A stretch of DNA of 18,216 nt. Source: Thiotrichales bacterium (GTDB lineage Bacteria > Pseudomonadota > Gammaproteobacteria > Francisellales > CACEW01). Made by a program: the position numbers and the translations under genes. The notes beneath the pieces were generated by a model. It saw nothing but the letters and a program-made list of their open reading frames with translations. It did not search any database and was not told the origin of the DNA. Positions 1 through 8,156 of the stretch are shown here, piece by piece (position 1 is the stretch's first letter; every line of letters starts with the position of its first letter). The stretch lies in NCBI GenBank assembly GCA_023266165.1, contig JAHFRR010000014.1, forward strand, positions 1 to 18,216. The letters run 5' to 3'.

Positions 1-30
1 GCAACTGAATACAGGCATTGCCAACATGAA

Positions 31-133
31 CCCTCCACCCTAGCCCTCCTCCGCAAGGGAGGAGGGAATAAGAAAGCCTTCCCAATTCAATAGGTTAGAA
101 AGATGTGTGCATGCCGTAGCTCAAGGGGAGAGG
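31..133 (+). repeat. Dispersed repeat module A, copy 1
   Basis: This stretch is the near-exact reverse complement of 15047-15151. By eye the two differ by one substitution (near position 91) and one 2-base indel (around 119-121), so about 97% identity over 103-105 bases. The first part holds a palindrome-like core in which CCCTCCT pairs with AGGAGGG across a short loop (about 45-67). No open frame is shared by the copies, so it is non-coding. Here it runs directly into module B, whereas the second copy continues into a different sequence, so A behaves as a mosaic building block. Confidence 0.9.
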
Positions 134-282
134 TGACTGCCGATAAGAATGAAGGGCACAAAAATTGCATACCCTTTTCAAACCCATTCCAATCATTCAC
201 TCTGGTGTACGATAGTGAGCGGCACGTAGTAATGACCTCCCTGGGTTATTACGTTTGAGCCGTTTTCATGAGATGACCCTGA
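131..282 (+). repeat. Dispersed repeat module B, copy 1
   Basis: This matches the reverse complement of 17563-17712 at roughly 85% by eye, with small indels that break any shared reading frame, so it is probably non-coding. Its centre has an imperfect hairpin (ATTCACT facing AGTGA). It lies just upstream of the promoter of the Rpn-type gene. The second copy also lies just upstream of an accessory nuclease-family gene, but in the opposite orientation to that gene. Confidence 0.85.
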
Positions 283-300
283 TTAACGTCCAAGCCTAGC

Positions 301-329
301 TTGTATTTTTTCAACACATCAGTTATGAT
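301..329 (+). promoter_or_regulatory. Probable sigma-70 promoter for the Rpn-type gene
   Basis: TTGTAT at 301-306 and TATGAT at 324-329 are separated by exactly 17 bases. The -10 matches consensus at 5 of 6 positions and the -35 at 4 of 6. The predicted transcript start near 336 leaves a leader of about 28 bases before the ATG at 364. This argues against the upstream TTG at 301 as the translation start. Confidence 0.55.
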
Positions 330-363
330 TGCTCTATCTTATGATGTTCCAGCAGGTGCCTCG

Positions 364-1305
364 ATGTCCCGTTATCTAGATCCTAAAGCCGATGTGGTCT
401 TCAAAAAAGTTTTTGGTGAGCACCCGCATTTGCTCAAAAGCTTTTTAAACGCTGTGTTGCCGTTGCCGCCTGGCCATGAGATCGTAGAGCTGACTCACTT
501 GCCTGCAGAGCAGGTTCCTAAAATTCCCGCTTTAAAGCGCACGATTGCGGATGTCCGATGTAAGGATAAGCGAGGCCGTGTGTTTATTGTTGAAATGCAA
601 ATCCAGTGGACGGATAGCTTTAAGCAGCGCTTGCTTTTTGAAACCGGTCAGGCGCTGGTCAAGCAATTAGATACCGGTGAAGATTATCATCTGTTAGAGC
701 CAGTTTATGGTTTAGGGATTGTTGCAGAGACTTTTAATACAACCTCTCAATGGTACCATCACTTTAAGTTGGTTAATATTGAAAGACCCGATCATCTTGG
801 GCAGGAAACCATTGAGCATTTACAGCTGGTGTTCGTAGAACTCAAAAAATTCCCTATTCATTCCCTAGAAGAAAAGAAACTGCGAGTACTCTGGCTTCGT
901 TTCATGCGCGAGATTGATCGAGACACCCAGGCGGTGTCTGAAGAACTGCTTGCAGTACCTGAAATCAAGGAAGCTGTGGGGCTGATTGAAGAATCCGCGT
1001 ATAATCCAGGTGAGTTGCAGGCCTATGAATCCTATTGGGATTCCGTGAGCACAGAAAAAACATTGATCACCGGAAAGTTTCGAGAAGGATTGGCTGAAGG
1101 CCGTGCAGAAGGCCGTGCAGAAGGTCGTGCGGAAGGGCTGGTAGAGGGCGAACAAAGAGGGATTGAAAAAGGTGAGAGAAAAAAATCTGAAATGATTGCA
1201 CGGGATATGATTTTAGAGGGTTTTGAGCTTGAGACCATTGAAAAGCTTACAAAGCTGCCTCGAGCTCTTATCGTGAAGCTCACGAAGGGTGCACTTCATG
1301 ATTGA
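364..1305 (+). CDS. Rpn family PD-(D/E)XK nuclease / putative transposase
   Basis: The product is 313 residues and opens with YLDPKADVVFKKVFGEHP, the typical start of the Rpn (recombination-promoting nuclease, PF12784-type) family, which in E. coli cleaves DNA and promotes RecA-independent recombination. The PD-(D/E)XK core is visible as D63 followed by E77-x-Q79 in a VFIVEMQ strand. The C-terminal third has tandem AEGR tetrapeptides and a charged GERKKSEMIARDMILEGF helix with a final LPRALIVKL segment, as in many family members. I chose the ATG at 364 because a good promoter lies at 301-329, a weak AGCAGGT ribosome site lies about 10 bases upstream, and the family N-terminus fits. The gene looks intact and converges on the exported-protein gene with an 18-base gap. 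Whether it is active is unknown; such genes multiply in Legionellales genomes. Confidence in the family is high. Confidence 0.9.
   Translation: MSRYLDPKADVVFKKVFGEHPHLLKSFLNAVLPLPPGHEIVELTHLPAEQVPKIPALKRTIADVRCKDKRGRVFIVEMQIQWTDSFKQRLLFETGQALVKQLDTGEDYHLLEPVYGLGIVAETFNTTSQWYHHFKLVNIERPDHLGQETIEHLQLVFVELKKFPIHSLEEKKLRVLWLRFMREIDRDTQAVSEELLAVPEIKEAVGLIEESAYNPGELQAYESYWDSVSTEKTLITGKFREGLAEGRAEGRAEGRAEGLVEGEQRGIEKGERKKSEMIARDMILEGFELETIEKLTKLPRALIVKLTKGALHD
1093..1140 (+). repeat. In-frame 12-base tandem repeat (AEGR tetrapeptides)
   Basis: Three near-identical 12-mers (GCTGAAGGCCGT, GCAGAAGGCCGT, GCAGAAGGTCGT) and a fourth diverged copy encode AEGR-AEGR-AEGR-AEGL inside the Rpn-type gene. Unit length is a multiple of three, so copy-number change would alter length without a frameshift. 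Confidence 0.85.
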
Positions 1306-1323
1306 GCCATAGAGCCCAATTAT

Positions 1324-2421
1324 TTATGACCCTACGATACGCCCTGGGGGGTCTTGAATATCGAGCTGAAAGCCTGCGCTGCCGCCCCCATCGTTAAACC
1401 AACAAAACGCCCCTGTATAGCCGCCATACCCCGCTGTTGGGCAACTGCCTACCACATTCGCAGGCGCCACCTCCCATACATAATCCAGGGGCGGATTGAA
1501 GCACCCTTGCAGATCACTGTAAATCGCATCACCGTGATCAAAATCACAAACAGAAGTACCACTTGCCACGCTCTGAAATGAGCCCCCTTCAATCTGCACC
1601 AACCCCATGGCATTCCCCATGTTATAACTACTGCCTGAACCTGCAGTAGAGGCACTGCTGGGAAGCGTCAATCCAATATCGGTATCAAATGTCCCTTGAT
1701 CTGCTGTATTTGAAATATAAAAACGTGCGCCATTCACCTCAGCGACTTCTACAGCATTAGTATTGGTAGAGCTTTGCAAAATATCTATGGGGAATTTGAG
1801 CTCCAACTTGTCTGCGTCATTGGTCGTGCTCCCACTATCCGGTGACATCGCAAAATCCGCGGAGCTTTGAGGCGCGTATACCAACATCGTATGCGCACTG
1901 CGATCGCGAAAATTAAATATCACCCCATTTTGACTATAAGAAGGCTGCGCTGAACCAGCTGACTGAATTGAGGCTGTGCAGTTACTGCCGCCGGTCCAGG
2001 TGGGATTATTAGTACCGGGATTATTGACAGAACACCCGGTCAACGTCCCTATATAAGCCAAGCGGGTCTTAGGGTTGCACGCTACATCCCCAAGAAAAAT
2101 GGAAGATGGATCCGATCCGGGCGGGAATAAAACAAAAATTTCATTATTGCCGTCCTGCAGAGTCCCCACGTAGACAGGATCTGGTGAGTAGTAAATGCTA
2201 GGTCCATTACTGGGGTTAGCAACTTCCTGTAAAACACCATTATTATCAGCATCCCAAGTGGTAGTACTCCATGGTCCGGTTTCTATAGAACCTCCACCTG
2301 CAGGACCTTGTAGTGCGAGATATATATCACAATCATCTGCCCACGCACTCGAGCACAGAGCCCCCAAGCTCAACCCGCACATTACCAGCCATAATGGCTT
2401 CATCCCTAATTTTTTCATCAT
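1324..2421 (-). CDS. Unknown exported cysteine-containing protein, last gene of the T4BSS operon
   Basis: The product is 365 residues with a clear Sec signal peptide: Lys-rich start (MMKKLGMK), hydrophobic core about residues 9-23, and an SSAWA-DD cleavage site after about residue 28. A Cys at 23 is not in a proper lipobox, so a lipoprotein is unlikely. The mature part is rich in Gly, Ser, Asn and Asp and has eight cysteines, an even number that fits disulfides in the periplasm or outside the cell. I recognise no domain. AAGAGGACAGT just upstream supports ATG 2421, or the adjacent ATG 2418. The gene starts 25 bases after the icmS-like stop and is likely co-transcribed with the secretion genes, which suggests but does not prove an envelope-side T4BSS role. 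No terminator hairpin is visible beyond its stop. Confidence 0.85.
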   Translation of the reverse strand: MMKKLGMKPLWLVMCGLSLGALCSSAWADDCDIYLALQGPAGGGSIETGPWSTTTWDADNNGVLQEVANPSNGPSIYYSPDPVYVGTLQDGNNEIFVLFPPGSDPSSIFLGDVACNPKTRLAYIGTLTGCSVNNPGTNNPTWTGGSNCTASIQSAGSAQPSYSQNGVIFNFRDRSAHTMLVYAPQSSADFAMSPDSGSTTNDADKLELKFPIDILQSSTNTNAVEVAEVNGARFYISNTADQGTFDTDIGLTLPSSASTAGSGSSYNMGNAMGLVQIEGGSFQSVASGTSVCDFDHGDAIYSDLQGCFNPPLDYVWEVAPANVVGSCPTAGYGGYTGAFCWFNDGGGSAGFQLDIQDPPGRIVGS

Positions 2422-2446
2422 ACTGTCCTCTTGATTTTCAAAATCT

Positions 2447-2770
2447 CTAAGTCAACACCACATCGCCCGTACCGGCATTGGCCACCAGCTCTTCCATGGT
2501 GTCATAGAGCATCATCACAAACACAAACGGCTTCTGCTGTTTGGTAATCTCTACCCGCTCACCCGTCATCGATTGAGGGTCAGAAACAAAAGAGACCGCC
2601 ATCTTTTCACCAAATAAAAAATCGCTCAGCATATTGGCTTTGCGGGTCAAAATCGACAAGCAGCCATCGGGGGCAAACAATTTCTCTTTCGGTACCTCAG
2701 TACCCTGATAAATAAACTTGCGCGCCTTGTGGCGCTTGGCCAACTCTGTTAATACATGGATTACATCCAT
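2447..2770 (-). CDS. icmS: IcmS-like T4BSS effector chaperone
   Basis: The product is 107 residues, close to the 114 of Legionella IcmS, the small acidic chaperone that works with IcmW to present effectors to the DotL/DotM coupling complex. The match is by pattern from memory: KFIYQGTEVPKEKLFAPDGCLSILTR lines up with the KFYLNDRFVSFDEVFSETGLLPAIAKR type of segment, both followed by a hydrophobic helix (ADQL/ANML type) and a late LYDTMEEL helix resembling MTDVMNEL. No signal peptide or membrane segment, so cytosolic. AAGGAG six bases before the ATG is a strong ribosome site. It lies 17 bases after icmL. In Legionella icmS pairs with icmT, so this neighbourhood is different, and the gene could be an IcmS paralogue. 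The symbol is an inference from similarity. Confidence 0.7.
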   Translation of the reverse strand: MDVIHVLTELAKRHKARKFIYQGTEVPKEKLFAPDGCLSILTRKANMLSDFLFGEKMAVSFVSDPQSMTGERVEITKQQKPFVFVMMLYDTMEELVANAGTGDVVLT

Positions 2771-2787
2771 CGCAAACTCCTTGGTTT

Positions 2788-3411
2788 TTAATTTTCCGGC
2801 GTCTCAATAATCTGCGTAATCCCTAGCAACTGCTCACTCACATTGTTGTTCATCCGCTGCAAAATCACCGTCCAAATAAAGTTTTGCGTGGTTTGCGTCG
2901 ACCCATGGGTGTAAGTCACCATCACAGGCACTTGTAGCTTCCAAGTATAATCCCCACGAATCACCGCCGTGGCAATAATCACAGGGGGTGCAGTCACCAC
3001 AGCGGATGTGACATATTGGTTATCCACAATATTTTTCAGCTGGCCATTGAATGCCTGCAAAAAGTTATTCCAACCAAACGGCGTAAAATACTTCTGCACC
3101 GATTCCAGCTCTCGACGATAATTCACAAAATCCAGGGCATACACTGCGGGCACCACCTGCGCCAACCAAGACGTCACCTGGGCATCGTTCATCACAGGAG
3201 ATGTGAGCGGCGCCAGGCGCACCAAGGATCCTGAGGGCGTACTTGCAAAAAAGTAAGGCTTGGGCCGATGCATCGAGACAAACAAAAACGACATCGTCAG
3301 CATGATGTTCAGAACAACCGAAAACAGCAGCACAAAGACCATCCGCCTGAAGTTATCTTTATAAAAGCTATTTCTCAAAACAACCTGTTGTAGCGCATCT
3401 TTGTGGGTCAT
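2788..3411 (-). CDS. icmL: DotI/IcmL inner-membrane T4BSS protein
   Basis: The product is 207 residues (Legionella IcmL/DotI about 212). It has a short cytosolic start with the family-type KDALQQVVLRNSFYKDN, one membrane segment at about residues 24-46, a PKPYFFAS turn, then a periplasmic NTF2/VirB8-like domain with the characteristic FVNYRRELESVQKYFTPFGWNNFL and GDYTWKLQVPVMVTY blocks. DotI forms an inner-membrane subcomplex with DotJ (IcmM); its IncI plasmid counterpart is TraM. AGGAGA seven bases ahead of the ATG supports the start. It follows the coiled-coil gene by 26 bases and precedes the icmS-like gene by 17. Legionellales often have several IcmL-type genes, so this may be a paralogue rather than the main copy. 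Family assignment is firm. Confidence 0.9.
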   Translation of the reverse strand: MTHKDALQQVVLRNSFYKDNFRRMVFVLLFSVVLNIMLTMSFLFVSMHRPKPYFFASTPSGSLVRLAPLTSPVMNDAQVTSWLAQVVPAVYALDFVNYRRELESVQKYFTPFGWNNFLQAFNGQLKNIVDNQYVTSAVVTAPPVIIATAVIRGDYTWKLQVPVMVTYTHGSTQTTQNFIWTVILQRMNNNVSEQLLGITQIIETPEN

Positions 3412-3437
3412 GGGGGTCTCCTGTTATGTTGATTGGG

Positions 3438-6400
3438 TTAAACTGGGGATGGTGGGGCAGATGGCACTGGCTGCGGAGATTGAGGCGGTTGCTGATGCTC
3501 TTGAAGCGCTCTTTGCACGTCCATCGCAGTACCTCCGTCATGTTTCCAACCGCCGCCCCCTGTTGTGAGCGCCTCAGAAAACTCCATGCAAACCTTCGCA
3601 AACTCAGCTTCCTCCAACGGCTTAAAAATAGTAGTACCATCACCCTTACTTAAAACATAGGTACGAGAACTACCTCGCAAAGGATTCCACTCATTCTTAC
3701 TCGATGCTTTCTTAAGCTGATATTTTTCATTTTCCCCTCTACCGTCATTCAACCGATCAAGCACACCCTGATATACCTTATACGAAGTATCTAGAATTCT
3801 CCCTTGGTTTCCGATACCCAATGTCCACCAGGGTGCAAGAGATGTTGCCAAGGAAAACTGAAAGCGAAACTCTGACGATCCACTGGCAGTCACAATCCTA
3901 TCCACACACATATGATGCTCCTGCATCGCTATTTTTTGTGCGCGCTCACGGCTGTTATTGTCTTCCATGGCTTTCAAAATTTTATCTATTACACCTGAAT
4001 GCTTGGAGTCCTCAAGAGACAAGCCATACTTTCCTAAAAATTTTTCGAACCCATCACCTGGAATCATCCTCTTTATTGTAGCGCCGCGCTTCTCGCTTTG
4101 TTCTCTCGCCTGAAGTTGCGTCTCAAGATATTTAACATCTGCCTCTGCCTGTGCGAGCGCCTGCACCTTCTGACGAAGATCGGACGCCTCCGTCATGTCA
4201 GCCGCAGATCTTTGTTTGAAATCAAGTAGATCTAGGCTTACTGCTGCATCAAGCGCCTTCTTTGCACTAGCACAAAAAGTCTTAGCTACATCTAATCGCG
4301 TCTTGACTTTGGCAGCCGTCTCAGCTACGGCCTTCTGGCTTTCATCAGAAGGTTTGACCGCATCACGACTTAATCCTACTAATTTTCGATACTCTGCTTC
4401 TACTGTAGTAAGCGCTGCCTTGGCTGCGTCTGGAACTTTGGGCGCGCCGGCTACGGCCACAACTGCTTGCTCAACAGCTGCTCGATAAGCCTTAACCCTT
4501 TCTATATCAGTGCCACTCATTCCCCCAAGCGCTGCTTCAACCCGCATCAAATAAGCTAAGAGCTTAACATCTGCCTGACCAGGTTGAGGATTGCTTTTAT
4601 ATACCTCGCGCAACTCAGAATAGGTTTGAGCACCTGCGGCTGCACGAATCTCCGCAGCCTTTGTAAGCATAGCAACCAAAGCATCACCTTTAGCTTCAGG
4701 TGCACCGGCTACCCCTTGCACTGCAGCACTTAGAGACGCAGCGGCTTGATCGACTTTCTGAACGGCAGTAGTAACTTGATCGCGCGCTTGAAGCGCGCTT
4801 GCTCGGAGTTCCTGTAAAGCCCTTTCTGCACTCTCCTGTCCAACCTGAGTCGCTATCAAGGCTAGCCTCACTGACACTGCTTGGCTCTGCAAGTTTCCTA
4901 ATTGTGTGTTAGTAGTACGCTCCTCTTTTTGCAAGTCATGCAGAGTCGACTCAGAAATGGACTTCCGATTCTGCAAATCACTCAAAGCATTCTTGCTTTG
5001 TGCCTCTACAGATTGGAGCTGAGTCAACTGGGTCGTTTGCACCACCTGCTTAGCTTTACACTCTAACTGCTTCTCAGTTACATCTTGCTTCTGCACAATA
5101 AGCTTAGATAGTGCAACTATAGCTTCTGCCTCTCGTTGCCGAAGTTCAGCAAAAGCATTCTCTGCTGCTTTATGCCGATCTTCAGCCAGAGCAATCTCAG
5201 CAGCTTGCTGCTGTGGCGGCACTGGTAAATCTGCCTTCTGCTGTTTGAGAACACTCCACAGAGCTAGTGCAGCTTCTCGCTGCTCTATTAAGTTTTTTTT
5301 CTGCACGGACTTTGCTTGGCTCAGCGCTTCATCTATAGCCCTGATTTGATCTTCTACCCGCTCTAGCTCAGGGGAGCGCTGAGCGTCCATTGCCTCTTTC
5401 TGTTCTTTGAAATACTTTCTCGTGCTCTGAGCACTAAAAATTTTACTCTCAACTGCCTTTCCTTTTTTTTCTAAATCAGCTTCAACTGTCTTTAACCGCT
5501 CAAGCTCCTTTCTGGCGTTCTCCACCTGGACAGTCGCTGTACTACAAGCAGACGTCTGCGTATTAATCTCAGTCCCTAAAGCCTGATTTTTTTGCTCTTG
5601 CTCGGCAACCTTTTCTTTCAACTCTGTTATAGATGAATTAGTACTCAGAATAACAGTTTCTACATTCTGAGATTTTCCCTGTAGTTTAGTAACCATTGCC
5701 TGTGAAGTTTCTTTCTCTGCAAGCTTGACAGCTATAGTCCCTTGAATTTTTAAGTCCGTCTTTTCGGCTGTTTCCAATTCACTCCGAGCTGTCTTTACAC
5801 CTGTCTCCAAAAACAGTAAAGTACGGATCAGCCCTTCCTGTGCAGGAGGGTGCTCTTGATTATATTGCTGCGCAGCTTGTAGCATCCGCAAAACTTCGTC
5901 TCTCTGTTTAAGACGTTCATGCAACTTAACCGCAATCTCAATGCCTGTACTGTAAAGATAAGAGCCATCATCCTGCAGGTACTCTTTAATGGCCTGCTTA
6001 CCATATAGCTTAGAAAGCTCAGTACGCAAGGATTCAGGGAAAACTGACGGACGTCTTCCAGTACTCTTAACAATCTTCGTCACAGACTCATCAAACTGCA
6101 CCGCAGCATCTATAGCACCAGTTAAAGTCTTTGTGGTGGGCAACTCATCCTCAGAGAGAAGCAACCAAGGCAAGTAAAGAAACTCTCTAGTTTTATTACT
6201 AGGAACATAATCTCCATACTTCTGCTTCTGCTGCCCTAAAAAAGACTGCAAATCTTTCAGAAATTTTGTATCCAAAGCTCGAATCGCTTGTTGGCATGCA
6301 GGAGCGAGGAAACCCTGTCCAATCAACGCCTCACCCGTAAAGCCTGATGCTTGAATTCGTCGATTGGATACATCATTCAAAACAATCTGCTGAGTCTGAG

Positions 6401-6464
6401 CGCTATCATTTTGAGGCTGCGCAACTAAACCGACTACTGGTTTAAATGTTGGCTCGCTTAGCAT
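3438..6464 (-). CDS. Large coiled-coil protein inside the Dot/Icm operon; candidate effector or accessory factor
   Basis: The product is 1008 residues with no signal peptide or membrane segment. Residues about 1-215 are a mixed region. Residues about 215-560 are long, charged, Gln/Glu/Lys-rich heptad-like helices, clearly coiled coil. About 570-800 is Ala-rich helix with two related segments, VQGVAGAPEAKGDALVAM and VVAVAGAPKVPDAAKAAL. About 840-965 looks globular (FRFQFSLATSLAPWWTLGIG, then a LSKGDGTTIFKPLEEAEFAKV strand-helix). The last 20 residues are a Pro/Gln/Ser tail ending PSAPPSPV. AGAGGGAG upstream supports the ATG. I recognise no family. It sits between an unknown gene and icmL, in a likely single transcript, close to the icmS-like chaperone gene. 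Size and coiled coils are common among Dot/Icm effectors, but a structural or regulatory role in the machine fits equally. Function is not known. Confidence 0.9.
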   Translation of the reverse strand: MLSEPTFKPVVGLVAQPQNDSAQTQQIVLNDVSNRRIQASGFTGEALIGQGFLAPACQQAIRALDTKFLKDLQSFLGQQKQKYGDYVPSNKTREFLYLPWLLLSEDELPTTKTLTGAIDAAVQFDESVTKIVKSTGRRPSVFPESLRTELSKLYGKQAIKEYLQDDGSYLYSTGIEIAVKLHERLKQRDEVLRMLQAAQQYNQEHPPAQEGLIRTLLFLETGVKTARSELETAEKTDLKIQGTIAVKLAEKETSQAMVTKLQGKSQNVETVILSTNSSITELKEKVAEQEQKNQALGTEINTQTSACSTATVQVENARKELERLKTVEADLEKKGKAVESKIFSAQSTRKYFKEQKEAMDAQRSPELERVEDQIRAIDEALSQAKSVQKKNLIEQREAALALWSVLKQQKADLPVPPQQQAAEIALAEDRHKAAENAFAELRQREAEAIVALSKLIVQKQDVTEKQLECKAKQVVQTTQLTQLQSVEAQSKNALSDLQNRKSISESTLHDLQKEERTTNTQLGNLQSQAVSVRLALIATQVGQESAERALQELRASALQARDQVTTAVQKVDQAAASLSAAVQGVAGAPEAKGDALVAMLTKAAEIRAAAGAQTYSELREVYKSNPQPGQADVKLLAYLMRVEAALGGMSGTDIERVKAYRAAVEQAVVAVAGAPKVPDAAKAALTTVEAEYRKLVGLSRDAVKPSDESQKAVAETAAKVKTRLDVAKTFCASAKKALDAAVSLDLLDFKQRSAADMTEASDLRQKVQALAQAEADVKYLETQLQAREQSEKRGATIKRMIPGDGFEKFLGKYGLSLEDSKHSGVIDKILKAMEDNNSRERAQKIAMQEHHMCVDRIVTASGSSEFRFQFSLATSLAPWWTLGIGNQGRILDTSYKVYQGVLDRLNDGRGENEKYQLKKASSKNEWNPLRGSSRTYVLSKGDGTTIFKPLEEAEFAKVCMEFSEALTTGGGGWKHDGGTAMDVQRALQEHQQPPQSPQPVPSAPPSPV

Positions 6465-6479
6465 TTTAAATTCTCCCTC

Positions 6480-7130
6480 TTAAATATACCACTCCCCATT
6501 CACTTCCACCGGTCGCATGACAGGTTCAGGAATGGAGAGGGTTTTGGCTAATGCTTCTAATTCTTTTAACATCCCTGGATGCTCTTTCTCAAGATCGAGG
6601 AGCTCTTCTGGGTATTGGACAGCCTCCTGGTATTCTACTGCATCCTGTGTAGGGCTGAAAGACATCACAAAAGGCCTTGCAGGGGCTTTGTCTTGCGAAT
6701 GGCCCCAATAGGGCAATGCATTTTCCAGTGCAATGCCTTTGCCCTCAATGGCTTCAATAAAATGGATGACCAATCTGTCTTGCAGGCACGTCGAGTAATC
6801 TGGGAAAAAACCCATTTGATCCAGGCATTTTTGGATTTTATTGCGAACGCCTTCTGGCAAACGCCAGTAGGTTTCAGCAATCGTGAGCAGATCCCCTAAG
6901 GGGTCAAATCGAGCGTCTTGAATCTCATGAATTAAAGCTCTGAAAGCTTGAGCACGCTGAGGCCTGGCTTCAGGAGAATTCCAAAATTGAATAAAAATCT
7001 CTTGAAGCTTGATAAACTGCACCTGCAGGTTGACATCCAGCTCCAACTCTTTGGCAATCTCCGTGAACTTGGGTAAGGGTTCATAATGAGAATTTTGAAA
7101 ATGCTGAGGATGCTCAGAATCAGTTAGCAT
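6480..7130 (-). CDS. Unknown 216-residue cytosolic protein of the Dot/Icm operon
   Basis: No signal peptide, membrane segment or family is recognisable. The protein is mainly helical and acidic, with LELDVNLQVQFIKLQEIFIQFW near the start, an LPEGVRNKIQKCLDQMGFFPDY segment in the middle, an acidic YPEELLDLEKEHPGMLKELEAL helix late, and a final VEVNGEWYI. Two starts are possible: GTG 7139 (219 residues) and ATG 7130 (216 residues). I chose the ATG because AAAGGGAG lies about 10 bases upstream of it but only about one base from the GTG. The start overlaps the end of the icmX-like gene by 11 bases, which implies translational coupling, and the coiled-coil gene follows after 15 bases. Tight linkage to the coiled-coil gene suggests the two act together, perhaps as chaperone or partner; this is inference. 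Confidence 0.85.
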   Translation of the reverse strand: MLTDSEHPQHFQNSHYEPLPKFTEIAKELELDVNLQVQFIKLQEIFIQFWNSPEARPQRAQAFRALIHEIQDARFDPLGDLLTIAETYWRLPEGVRNKIQKCLDQMGFFPDYSTCLQDRLVIHFIEAIEGKGIALENALPYWGHSQDKAPARPFVMSFSPTQDAVEYQEAVQYPEELLDLEKEHPGMLKELEALAKTLSIPEPVMRPVEVNGEWYI

Positions 7131-8136
7131 GATGCTCACTCTCCCTTTGTTGCAAACCTTGCTCTAAAAGCTCTGCAGTGATATTGCTGCTTGAGCCTAT
7201 TGTCTCTGAGAGCGTATGCAGTTGCGTCTCAATCTTTAACTGCTCTGCCAATACCTGCCCTTCCGCAGCCACGCTGAGCTGCTCGGTACGCAATTGCTGG
7301 AAATTGATGGCGTTGTTGACCGCCAACTCAAGGGCAGTAGCCCGCAGCAACTGGGGTGTGGAGGCGGTGTTGATCTGCGCAAGCCAACCTGGATTGGTCG
7401 ATGAATCCGCTGGATTTTGAAAAGGTGCTAACACTGCATTTTGTAAAACCTGCATCTGGCTTTGCTGCGGCGCCCCTACTGCACCAGGCGCTGGCATTGG
7501 GGTTGCATACAGTGAACCCACTTGATGCCGAATGGCACTTAACACAGCCACTACCTGATTCCCACTCGGGTTATACACGCCGGGGGCCACATTCACCGTC
7601 ACGACAGGGAAAATAGGAGAAGAAAGGCTTGCAGGCATGACATTGGGCAATGTATTGAGATCTTGATAGTCCATGCCCGTCCACAGCAAATTCAAACCAT
7701 CGGGATTAAATAAATGGTCTTGCTTCAGGGTAAAATAATTCGTCCAGCTTTTTTGAACTAAATCACTTAAACCCTCTAAATCTGTCGCCACATCCGTAGA
7801 GGCAACAGGGGCTGGAAGCGAAGCAATATAGGTTTTTTGAAACCCCTGAGAGCCTTGCCCTGCTTGGCTCTCAGCATAAGCTTGCAGGGCATCAGGCGTT
7901 TGATTATCTGGCAGCGCAGGCGCGCCATCAGCGCCTGATGGGGTGACGACTTGATTATTATCGCTCGCAGATGCTGTAACAGGCACCCCCTCAATGGGCC
8001 GAGAACCCGTGGGCCCAGCGGTGGCACTGGTTGCATCCCAATAAGGATTGGCAGATGCTACACCCACATGCATCAAAGCGATAACAGCGATAGATAGGGT
8101 GCTGATGGATAGGTGTCGACGGAGATTTTTTTTCAC
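7120..8136 (-). CDS. Exported IcmX/TraW-like T4BSS protein
   Basis: The product is 338 residues, starting at GTG with AGAGGG about eight bases upstream. The signal peptide is clear: MKKNLRRH, hydrophobic residues about 9-26, cleavage near VASA-N. The mature protein has no cysteine, a Pro/Ala/Gly-rich linker, and a C-terminal helical part where LAPFQNPADSSTNPGWLAQINTAS followed by LLRATALELAVNNAINFQQLR resembles, from memory, the C-terminal part of IcmX (plasmid TraW), a periplasmic T4BSS protein. It is shorter than the Legionella protein (about 466). Position right after dotA and icmV supports this, since icmX lies at that locus in Legionella, though there on the divergent strand with icmW. 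I am confident of an exported operon member and only moderately so of IcmX, so no symbol is given. Confidence 0.65.
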   Translation of the reverse strand: MKKNLRRHLSISTLSIAVIALMHVGVASANPYWDATSATAGPTGSRPIEGVPVTASASDNNQVVTPSGADGAPALPDNQTPDALQAYAESQAGQGSQGFQKTYIASLPAPVASTDVATDLEGLSDLVQKSWTNYFTLKQDHLFNPDGLNLLWTGMDYQDLNTLPNVMPASLSSPIFPVVTVNVAPGVYNPSGNQVVAVLSAIRHQVGSLYATPMPAPGAVGAPQQSQMQVLQNAVLAPFQNPADSSTNPGWLAQINTASTPQLLRATALELAVNNAINFQQLRTEQLSVAAEGQVLAEQLKIETQLHTLSETIGSSSNITAELLEQGLQQRESEHHAN

Positions 8137-8156
8137 AAATAAGCCCTCTTATGCTT

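Noticed and set aside
301..363. TTG start at 301 for the Rpn-type gene (334 residues)
   Set aside because: A good promoter occupies 301-329 and the family N-terminus begins at the ATG at 364.
7131..7139. GTG start at 7139 for the 216-residue protein
   Set aside because: The ribosome site AAAGGGAG would lie about one base from the GTG, but about ten bases from the ATG at 7130.
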